Notes under the pieces: model-generated | What the model saw: only the letters and a program-made list of their open reading frames with translations | Databases searched by the model: none | Told to the model about the DNA's origin: nothing | Source: an uncultured Clostridium sp. | Lineage (GTDB): Bacteria; Bacillota; Clostridia; Lachnospirales; Lachnospiraceae | Direction: 5' to 3' | Assembly: GCA_902496665.1 (NCBI GenBank) | Contig: CABVBU010000005.1 | Location: 52,671-116,670 of the forward strand | DNA: 64,000 nt | Position numbers and translations under genes: made by a program | Part shown: positions 26,126 to 35,400 of the stretch, piece after piece | Layout of the letters: each line of letters opens with the position of its first letter | Position numbering within the stretch: the first letter of the stretch is position 1

Positions 26126-27325
26126 TTATCCGACCTGAATTGCATCCATCGACTTGTAAAACTGGTCTCTTACTACAGTCTCATCAGTCTGAACATAGAA
26201 CTTTGCCGTGGTTCTATAATCCTCGTGTCCCATAAGCTTTTGCAGAATCGCCACAGGCATACCGGATTCCGCCATTCTTGTTCCAAATGTACGTCTGAAT
26301 GTATGACAGGTTACCTCCGGGAGTTTATCCTTATGCTTTGTATTGTATTCTTCCACCACTTTCTTTGCAAATTTGTTGTACGTTACTTCTAAAAGCGGTA
26401 ACCCGGAACGAGTGTGGAATACAAAACCTCTATAACCATCCACGTTCATACCAAATTTCATTGAGCTGAAATAGGTGTTTCTTTTTAATTCTGAAAGGAT
26501 CTCATACACCTCATCTGACATTGGAACTTTTCTAATGGATTCCTGCGTTTTAGGTTCATCTATATGATACTGTGTAACTGATTCATTATCACCTTGCACA
26601 AATTGATGATCTACTGTGATGATCCTATTTTTAAAATCAAGATTATCCCATATCAGCCCCGCCAGTTCACCATATCTTAATCCCGTACCGATAAATACTC
26701 TATACGCCCGGATATATGATTTGCCGTATGGCATATTTTCAGCCGCAGTAAAGAACACTTTTGTCTGCTCCACAGATAAGGTACTGGTTTCCTTCTTCTT
26801 TTTCTCTTTATTTGCTCTATATGGCAGCGCACATTTCTTCGCACAGTTAGTCAATAGGATCCTATCCTCGACCGCCATATTTAATGCTCCATTGATAAAT
26901 TTGTGGATGCAGCGGATTGTTCCATTGGCAAGCCCCTTATCCTCTTTTAAGCTGCGATAGTAAATAGATACATCGGACTTCGTGAGCTGACTAATTTTCT
27001 TCTTTCCAATCGCGGAATCCTTTACCCAACGGTCGTATGATTTTCTATACTTCAACTTTGTACGAGGCTTCATCTCTTCTTCAGATTTCTGATCCAGATA
27101 CCTGTAAAACAGATCGTTTAACGTCCAGTTCTTATTATATATACCAAGCGCTATATTTTTCTGGATCTCGTCTTCCTTTTCACGAAGTTCTTCCAGGGTT
27201 TTAGCATATACACTATTTCTTTCCGATGACTCTCCTTCCGTATAACGGTACACATATGTCAAGTTCTTTCTCTGACTTTCACCCGGTTTTAGTACACGGC
27301 CTTTATGATCTTTCCTTCTTTCCAT
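26126..27325 (-). CDS. int: Tyrosine recombinase, Tn916 integrase type
   Basis: A 399-residue integrase. The N-terminal arm-binding domain (MERRKDHKGRVLKPGESQRK) closely resembles Tn916 Int. A SAM-like core-binding domain (about 70-160) and the catalytic domain follow: Arg in TGLRYGEL, the beta-hairpin Lys in IRKVP, HTFRR, LMGHEDY and the nucleophile Tyr in AKFYVQ. The ATG at 27325 has AGGAAGGAG 7 bases upstream; the frame is open 30 codons further. It lies at the very edge of the element beside the split S9 gene and should catalyse integration and excision. Confidence 0.95.
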   Translation of the reverse strand: MERRKDHKGRVLKPGESQRKNLTYVYRYTEGESSERNSVYAKTLEELREKEDEIQKNIALGIYNKNWTLNDLFYRYLDQKSEEEMKPRTKLKYRKSYDRWVKDSAIGKKKISQLTKSDVSIYYRSLKEDKGLANGTIRCIHKFINGALNMAVEDRILLTNCAKKCALPYRANKEKKKKETSTLSVEQTKVFFTAAENMPYGKSYIRAYRVFIGTGLRYGELAGLIWDNLDFKNRIITVDHQFVQGDNESVTQYHIDEPKTQESIRKVPMSDEVYEILSELKRNTYFSSMKFGMNVDGYRGFVFHTRSGLPLLEVTYNKFAKKVVEEYNTKHKDKLPEVTCHTFRRTFGTRMAESGMPVAILQKLMGHEDYRTTAKFYVQTDETVVRDQFYKSMDAIQVG

Positions 27326-27430
27326 CAAATATCTCCTTCCTATACTGAGCGGAGATATATTTATAAGATATATCCCCATTATAACACACATTCTTTTCCT
27401 GTCTATTGAAATCATGTACTCTCTGATCCA

Positions 27431-27652
27431 TCACCAGACCTGGAGATTTGAAACATATTCCTCAAATTTTTTCCTTTTAATCAATCGATGTGTCCCTTTA
27501 AAAAGGACAAAATCGCACCCCGGTTCGTCTGTTCGGGATCGGATCTCATTTATGCCGATATTAAATAGTTTTGCCGCTTCCGGAAGTGTAAGGTTTACTT
27601 TCTCCCAGATTGGAACGTATAGCTTCTGTTGTTCTGCTACGTTACTTTCCAT
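27431..27652 (-). CDS. xis: Excisionase, Tn916 Xis type
   Basis: A 73-residue winged-helix excisionase. VPIWEKVNLTLPEAAKLFNI and the C-terminal LIKRKKFEEY follow the Tn916 Xis pattern. It lies directly upstream of int on the same strand, as in Tn916, and would bias the recombinase towards excision. Confidence 0.88.
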   Translation of the reverse strand: MESNVAEQQKLYVPIWEKVNLTLPEAAKLFNIGINEIRSRTDEPGCDFVLFKGTHRLIKRKKFEEYVSNLQVW

Positions 27653-27678
27653 TAAATTACCCCTTTATACATGAAAAT

Positions 27679-27709
27679 AGGATGGAGTCCCACGCCGGGA
27701 TTCCATCCT
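27679..27709. promoter_or_regulatory. Hairpin upstream of xis
   Basis: AGGATGGA and TCCATCCT arms with an inner TCCC/GGGA. On the minus strand it precedes the xis start by about 30 bases with only TATTTT after it. It may be an attenuator or weak terminator controlling read-through into xis-int. Confidence 0.5.
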
Positions 27710-27845
27710 GCTGTTATTGTTTTCTATCAAAATTCTTTAAAATGTCCTTAAATGTCTCTAAATGCCTCAAAGCGTCAGCTAGGCAAGCACTCCTATCTCG
27801 TATAAAATAGATGTATAAATTTTTTCCGAAAGGAGGTATTAAATT

Positions 27846-27929
27846 ATGACTATTGAATTTTTTATGACATTCTGTTCTTTTATGTCTGGCATTTTTATGA
27901 TGGGATATACTTTAGGTAAAAACTCTTAA
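27846..27929 (+). CDS. 27-residue hydrophobic peptide
   Basis: An ATG with a textbook AAAGGAGG 8 bases upstream opens a 27-residue reading frame: mostly hydrophobic (FFMTFCSFMSGIFMMGYTL), ending GKNS. The composition resembles small Firmicutes membrane toxins or holin-like peptides encoded on mobile elements. Unlike the locus at 50,535, I could not find a convincing convergent promoter for an antisense RNA here. It faces away from xis. Function unknown. Confidence 0.55.
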   Translation: MTIEFFMTFCSFMSGIFMMGYTLGKNS

Positions 27930-28051
27930 TGTATCTCCCCACAGATTCCGGCGGATATTTCATCCTATCCGCCGTCCCGCAATCATATCTAATCGCTGTC
28001 AGCCAATCCCGAAAGAGTACGACTATCTGACGGAAAGGCAGGTGAGAGCAT

Positions 28052-28162
28052 ATGTATAAGTGCATATATCCTTATATTGTGCATGTGAACGAATACGACC
28101 GATACCGGTGCGAACGCTGGGAACACGTATCCGAACACTGGAGAAGACTTCCAAATCGTTAG
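28052..28162 (+). CDS. 36-residue basic small protein
   Basis: A short frame with GGTGAG upstream. It is rich in Tyr, Arg, His and Trp with two Cys (YKCIYPYIVHVNEYDRYRCE, then two Trp-containing segments). Small proteins of this composition are common in Lachnospiraceae mobile elements, but I do not recognise a family. It may be co-transcribed with the 27-residue peptide. Confidence 0.45.
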   Translation: MYKCIYPYIVHVNEYDRYRCERWEHVSEHWRRLPNR

Positions 28163-28281
28163 ATTAAAAAGTTAACTCCCACCTTGTTCATCTTGATGCC
28201 GAGGATCAAACTCATCATGTTATTTTCTTTTCAATTCTCTAATTCTAAGATAACTGACAGCGACAATCTCAGAAGTCGGCT

Positions 28282-28509
28282 TTAACACCGGCTCCTTCTA
28301 TATTCTTTAAGAATTTTTCTGGTTTTCTGTGTAAGTTCATAAACATACAACTCAGCCTTTTCTTTTGAATATCCCTTCTCTGTACATGCTCTCTGTACAA
28401 GGTCGTCGTATAATGACGCCATCACCATTTCTAAATATATCGTATCAATATTTTTATTATAATATATTCCAGAAAACAATTTTCCTTTAAATCCAAATAT
28501 AAAATTCAT
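28282..28509 (-). CDS. Small hypothetical protein
   Basis: 75 residues from the ATG at 28509 (AGGAG 12 bases upstream, rather far), or 48 from the ATG at 28428, which begins the more protein-like half (SLYDDLVQRACTEKGYSKEK onward). That half looks like a small helical, charged phage protein. The start is uncertain and the function unknown. Confidence 0.4.
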   Translation of the reverse strand: MNFIFGFKGKLFSGIYYNKNIDTIYLEMVMASLYDDLVQRACTEKGYSKEKAELYVYELTQKTRKILKEYRRSRC

Positions 28510-28586
28510 ATAATCCTGTTGCTCCTTGAATATTTTGACAATTCATGTTAATGTATAAGTGTATTTTTTCGAAAGGATGTGCGCAT

Positions 28587-29387
28587 ATGTTGAATGAAAA
28601 AGCTACTGAAGCGTTCGTAGAAGTTGCAAAAGATGTCGTTAAAGATCGCTCAAAGGATCTATATGATGACGGTTTCAAGCCATTTACCACAGAATCAGGA
28701 AAAGCACTTGCTATTATCCCACAAACCGTTAATGCAATCTTCGCAGATCTTAGTGTATGGAACATACAGCGAGAAGCAAAAATTTTGATGGCTCAAAAGG
28801 AAGTAGAAATTAAACTTCATAATATGGATGCGGCTAAAATCTCAGCTCCAGAATCTTATGTCGCTATCCCTACACTGGAAGCAGTTTCGTATTCTATGGA
28901 CAGAGAGGAACTTCGAGATCTTTATACTAACCTACTCGCAAAATCTATGTATGAAGATACAAAAGACCACGTTCATCCTATGTTCGTAGAAATAATCAAA
29001 CAGATGTCTCCTCTCGATGCCAAAATATTTAAAATAATTATGGAACGAGAAGAAAACCCTCTTATTGATTTAGGATATGAACGTACAGATGGCAGTTTCA
29101 CGACAATTGAATCGAACGTATCGGATATTGATATTGCTCCAGCACATCTCGTAAGTTTATCAATAGATAACCTTGCAAAGCAGAACCTTATCTCCATAGC
29201 CCACGATAAATACTGTGAGGATGACGAGCTTTACAAAAAAATCTTAAACTCAAAATTTTACGCCGAACAAAAAGCAAGTCATCCAGATAAAGAAGATGGA
29301 TCAGAATTTACTTATGACAAACATCTTTTACATAAAACTAATATTGGTAAAGCATTCTATGATATCTGCATGACTCAATTCCATTAA
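28587..29387 (+). CDS. Abi-alpha/DUF4393-family protein
   Basis: A 266-residue soluble protein, one of few rightward genes in this half of the element. Its N-terminal amphipathic helices, conserved SYVAIPTLEAVSYSMDREELRDLY and NLLAKSMYEDTKDHVHPMFV segments and the short C-terminal domain match the DUF4393/Abi-alpha pattern, a family named for abortive infection. The ATG at 28587 is preferred because AAAGGA lies 9 bases upstream. As cargo expressed against the structural operon it could protect the host or exclude related elements; that is inference. Confidence 0.6.
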   Translation: MLNEKATEAFVEVAKDVVKDRSKDLYDDGFKPFTTESGKALAIIPQTVNAIFADLSVWNIQREAKILMAQKEVEIKLHNMDAAKISAPESYVAIPTLEAVSYSMDREELRDLYTNLLAKSMYEDTKDHVHPMFVEIIKQMSPLDAKIFKIIMEREENPLIDLGYERTDGSFTTIESNVSDIDIAPAHLVSLSIDNLAKQNLISIAHDKYCEDDELYKKILNSKFYAEQKASHPDKEDGSEFTYDKHLLHKTNIGKAFYDICMTQFH

Positions 29388-29392
29388 CTCAT

Positions 29393-29420
29393 AAGGGCGG
29401 CGCATAACCGCCCTTAATTA
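29393..29420. terminator. Terminator between Abi-alpha gene and tape-measure gene
   Basis: AAGGGCGG (29393-29400) and CCGCCCTT (29408-29415) with a 7-base loop and AATTATT after it. It sits between two convergent genes and is likely used from both sides. Confidence 0.7.
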
Positions 29421-32400
29421 TTACCAACGTGTGGATTTTGTCATGTCTTTCGCAACCATATTGCAGATTACCTTGCCGTTCTTTTCCAGATATCCTGGTA
29501 ATTCCTTACTCAAAACTCTTGCTGCAGCTTCATCAAGCACTCCGCCAATCGGCATATCAATGTTGATTGTCTGAACGACATCCTTCACCTTGACATTATC
29601 CAATGTGGAGTTCTTAAATCCGTCTGTAAACCTCGGCATCGTAGTTCTAAGCGAGTTCATGAATTTCTCCGTCTTGGCATGATCCAGAACAGTTTCGCCA
29701 CCTTCAAACGGATACAGAACCGTACCATCTTTCAGTGTGATGATTTCTGAGCCATCTTCGAATACCGGATGATATCCACGGGTCGCATTCTTCGTACCAT
29801 TCTTGTAGCCAATCTTGTACTTAAGACGATTTACATCTTCACTGGAAAGAGTAGTACCATCCCATTTACCATCATTGTCTACATAATAGTAACCATTGCC
29901 GTCCTTTGCTTTGACAGCCATATCGGTAGCCATATCACCGTTATGATCGAGATAGTACCATGTTCCATCTTTAGATTTTCTCCATTCGGAGCGAACCATC
30001 TGACCATTGCTCGGCTCGAAATACTTCCATGTACCATCATCACCAATATCATTTTTCCAACCGGTTACCATCTGTCCCTTGCCGTTGAAGCCGTACTGCT
30101 TGCCATCAATCGTATAGATACCATCAGAAGCATAATTGTCTTCATCAGCTCCATACCACCAACGTCCACTCGCGGTACTCTTATGCCATGTACCAGTTCC
30201 GGAAATATCTTCCCACTGGGAATTAGTAGCATCACCATCACCATAGCCGAGTCCCTTAATCGTGTTCAGCAGGTTGACAAGTTCATATAGTGAACTAAAA
30301 TCAAGACTGTTGATCTGATACTGAATGTTCGCAGTCACTTCACCGATAGCATCAGAACAGAGATCGGCTGCTGAACTTGCAGACTCCCACGGTTCTGTTA
30401 AATCATCGGTTGCCGTCAGATTATAATTCTCTCCGTATTGCTTCAGAACATCATAAGCGGTAGAGTGATCCTTCTTAACCTTATCCAGATACTTGCTGAT
30501 AGCAGCTTCCTGTTTGTCCAGATCGGTTTCGAGTTCTTCCATCTCTTTTTGCTTGGACTCTTCGAATGCGTTGTATTCGTCATCCAGAGCGTTCTTGCGC
30601 TGTTCCATCTCATGATCGTACTGGGTATCATATAGATCCTTCTGCGCATCTGCGAGATCCTGCTGAAGCTGTAACTTCTGTGCGATATCCTTACGATCCG
30701 TAGAACCAGATAGCACCGCAATCTGTCGCTGAAGCTTTGCGATATTACCTTGCTTGTCTGCGATAGATTCCTGATAATCATGAAGATCCTGTTCAGCTTC
30801 AAGCTCTGCCTTGGTCTGATCGATCAGTTCCTTCTTAGCATCAATCTCTGCCTGGATTCCATCTTTCACAAGTGCCAGAATAGAATCTCTTGCATCCTTA
30901 ACAGAGGACACGGCAGACTCCTGTGCAGACTTGTACTCATAGAGCATGGAGTTGTACTCATCCTGTGTGATAAGTCCTGTGCGGAGCGCATCGTTCAGAG
31001 AATCAATCGCATTGTCGTACTCAGCCGCTTCCTTCTTTGCATTGGTGAGCTGCTGTGCATATAATGCTAACTGTGCAAGTCCACGGTCAGTAAGTTCTCC
31101 ATTATCATCCACAAGGTTCGTATCACCGATCAAACCGCTCATTGTGCTGATTGTACCGTTTAGGGAATCCAGTTTACTCTTATAATCATTCAGATCCTTG
31201 TAGACAAGTTCTGTCATTGCATCCTTATAAGATTCAACTGCATCAGCGGCGGCGATCATGTTATCCTTCAGATCTTGGAGCTGATCGTTATATTTCTTCC
31301 ATTCCTCAGAACCACGTTTTAGATTCAGTTTGGACATCTCGGCAGAGAGACGGTTGTATTCTTCAATATTTTGCTTGGTAGCTTCATATTGTTTATTCGC
31401 CAGAGAAATATAATCGTTGGCACTGATTTTCTCGCCCTGTTGTTCACGCAGGTCAAGTAAATCTTTCTCTGTGTCGATGATCTGGGATAGGATATCTTTG
31501 GTCTGGTCGAACTGATCGATGATGTTGTCCAGCTTGGAAAGATTCATTTCCTTGATGAATTTGGTCGTTTCGTCGATCTTATCTTTGCAGTCTTGAATCT
31601 TATCGTACCATGTCTGGTAGTCTTGGATCTTCTTGATAAGGGTTTTATCCTTATCGGAATCAAGAGAGGTGATGTCGTAATCACCATTCTGAATCTTTGT
31701 GATCCATTCTTCCGGCAGGTCGATAGAGTTGAGCTGTTCTTGATAACGGGCAGACATCTTCTCAAGAGTTGTAAGCTTATCACCTAACAGATCAAGAACC
31801 GTATCGGTTACTTGGTTCTTCGCTTTATAGCCGACAAGGTTGTCGATCTTATCTTGGAGAGTGGAAGTCTGTTTGTCGAGGATATCAAGTTTTCGAGACA
31901 TCCAATCGAAGGTGGTTGGGTCTTTTTTGTTTTTATCCTTAGAATTAGATGAGTTCTTATTGGAAGTCTTGTTGCCTCCAGTATTGGACACTCTCATGTC
32001 TGCTTTAAGTTTTGCCGTAATGTCATCAGAAAAATCATTTAACTGATTTTCCATCTGCTTATTATAGTTATCATATTCTTCTTGAGTTGCAAGGTGGTTT
32101 ACAGTATTCCCATTTTTGTCTTTTGAAGTATAACTATAATAAGTACGACCATTGCTAACATGAGCTGTCGCATCCATTTGCAGGATTTGATTTCTTAAAG
32201 CGTTGTACTTAATCCATGCATTCGAAGCAATTCCTAACGACTCTACGATCTTAGAAAGAGCAGTAATATCTCCAGTAGGATCAAATGCGTCACTTGCAAG
32301 AATTTTCTGTGCGATATATAGCTTGAAGGATTCTCTATTCTGGTCTGTCTGTTCTGACTCATTTGCCAGTGCGTCAATTTCATCCGCCGTGGCATTGGAA

Positions 32401-35400
32401 AGGTCTCGACTATTCCATGCAGCTTCAGCATGTTTCTGTGCGAGTGCAGAGGCAACAACTTCAGCAGAGTTAGAGACACCCATGAGTTTCAGATACTGAG
32501 CCGCAACATCTGCAGTATCATCACTTAACCCTTTCATTACATCTGAATTATAGATGTATGCCGTAGTTAGATCATCAAACGCACTCTGACATGCTTTGAT
32601 ATCCTTTGGATGCTTCGTAATGGTTTCGATGAAGTTATTATATTCCTTGGTATAATCATGGAAATTATCTTTGAACTTCTTATCATCGAGAAGAGAAAAG
32701 TCAAAGGCCTTGTCCTTATCGATAACCGAAGCCATGATCTTATCCAGCTCTTCAAAACCTTCGGAGAGACCGTTGATTTCGGAAATCATCTCAGACTTTG
32801 TGAATGGCTTAGAGATGTCGGTATTTCCGGTTTTCTGCTCTGCATCAACAAGAGACTGAATGTGGTCGCATACCTCATCGGCTGTCTTTCCCGTTTCCGT
32901 AAGAAGCTTTTTGTACTTCTCATTGGATTCCAGTGTTTCCGGTGTGAGTTTTCCGGCACTTGCCAACTCTGTGATTTCACGTTTTTCAGAAGAGAAGGAA
33001 GAGTCGTCCCATACCTTGTTGAATGCTTCTGTGGCATCCTTTCCGTCATCGCTGAACAGGTTGTTGATCGCCTCAACAAGGGCATTGATCTTATCAATCT
33101 TATCCTTATCACCAAGGGAATCCAGATCGGCTTTAAACTTAACAAAATCCCCGTTGCTGTCCACGAGACGTTCTTTCAGTTCTGCGAGCTGTTTGTCCAC
33201 TACTGCAAGCTCAGAGGTCTTATCGTTCAGCTCCTGTGACTGGAATACATCGTCAACGTGTTCTGTCTTATACTTAGTGATCTCAGCGTTTAACTCTTTT
33301 TGACGATCTAAGAGTTTGGAATACTGTTCAACATCCTTCTCCGCTCGTTGCAGAGGATTCTCTTTTTCGGTGGAATAATCCGCCAGTGATGAGTTGGAAT
33401 CCCATCCTTCATATCGTTTTGTGGATGTCTCCGTGTCAAAATACTTGTTCGCCTTATCACGGGCTTTGCCGAACATCAGCTCTTTTAGTTCACGGTAATA
33501 TTTAATCTGCTGTTTCAGCTCTGCACTTGTGGCTTGAAGCTTATTAAGTTCTTCCTGTTCCACAAAACTGAGATGGTCCTTGCCGTTCAGTTCATCAATC
33601 CGGGACTGGGTAGTCTTTAACTCATCGTTTAAGGATTCGAACTTTGATGCTGTCTCATCGTAGGACTCCTTCGCGTCCTCTGCCGCTTCTCTGGCTTTTT
33701 CAAGCTTATGGACGTAGTTGTCGATTGCTTCTGCACCCAGTTCGATTCCTTTTGTAAGAACCGTAATCCCGGCTGTAATTGCCGCTACAACGCCCATATT
33801 CAGTGCAACATTTAACGCTACTGTCTGGATCTTAAGCTTTAATGTGGCAGCAGAACCCATATTAAGTGCCGCAGTATATCCTGTCATTCCGGCTTCTGCG
33901 CCTTTAAGGCCAGAGAGGTACTTCCTCATGTCGAGATCATCAGTTAAAGCATTGATACGTTCCTGTGAGACGCACTGTTTCTTGACAAGCTCATTGTAAT
34001 TTCCAATGATGGATTCAGCATTTACGATTGGTTCTTTCACGCTCTTATTGAAGATTCCGCCAAACTTCTCTCCTGCCGCTGATGCACGTTCCAATTCATC
34101 AGCGGTCTTTCCAAGGAATGTAAGATCTGTGCCGTTATTGTCCACGATACCGATGTTGTTCCCTTTTAATGCGCCGCCGATTGTAATTGCTCCTGCTGCC
34201 GTGCTGAGAACTCCAAGCTTATCAACAACCTGTGAAATCACATCAAGAAAACCGGATGCCGCATCTGTTGCACCTTTAAGGAACTCGCTGCCTGCGATTG
34301 TAGATGCCAGATTCTCGTATGAAGCTGTCATGGAATTGATATGCGCTTCAACAGATTCAGAGTACGCTTCAAATTTATCCAGTGCTTCTGTGGTGGAATC
34401 TTCTGATACCTTCGTCAGTTTCTCCACTTTATCCCAGTTAGAAAGAAGAACCGCACCTTTGTTCTGCTGATATGTGCCGAACATTGCTGTGTTGACCGCA
34501 TTACGCTCTACGTCGTTCAACTTGTCATACTTTGCCGCTAGTTCTGACAATACATCGCTAAGATCCCGGAAGTCGGTTAAACCATCGCGAATCTTAATGC
34601 CGATCTTTCCGAGGACGGTTTCCACGTTTGAAAGATCCTCTCCTGTCTCATAGTCGATAAACTTATTGGCTTTGATCTGAGAATATCTGGAAACAATACT
34701 CTTGATGGCATTTCCCAGCTCCTGGTCGCTCGCCTGTGTAACGTCCTTGAGAGTTCCCAGCATGCCGATCAGTTCATCAATGGACACTCCAGCTTGATTT
34801 GCGGAGGTTGCAGTTCTGCTCATGGATTCAGCGAGTCCACCTGCATCTGAAGCTGATTCAAGATCGACTGCAGACAGCTTTGAAACTACCTCAAGTGCGC
34901 TCTGAGCTTCCAATTTGTAACCATTTAAAACAGCCGTCAGATCTTCCGTGGCATCTGCCGCATCAATCATACCGATTTTAGAAAGGACCATGGAATCCTT
35001 CACAAGACTGTTCGCTTCTTCAATGGATTTACCCTGTCTTAACCATGCATCTGCACCATTGGCAATATCGGTAGTCGTTGCACCAAGTTCCCTCGCCATC
35101 TGATTATAGGTATCAAGAAGTGCCTTTGTCTCTTCTCTGGTCGATCCTGTGGCAACTTGCAGATTAAATAAGGAAGTGTCCAGTTCTCTTGCTGTTCCCA
35201 CCATTTTCCTAAATGTCTGCATGGCCGCAGTCACGGAAATCACAGAAGATAACATCGAATCAAATTGTGATTTCATCTCCTGTGCCGCTTTAGACCCCGT
35301 AAGACCCATTTGCTTCGCTTCCGCTTGGATCTCATTAAACTCACGCTTTAAGTTGTTAAAGTCCGCAGAGTCGGCTGCTGAGAGCTTAGATTTAATGTCC

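Noticed and set aside
27930..28051. Antisense RNA promoter for the 27-residue peptide
   Set aside because: The minus strand has TATGAT-like and TTGGCT-like boxes but with 13-base spacing, and no terminator; evidence is insufficient.
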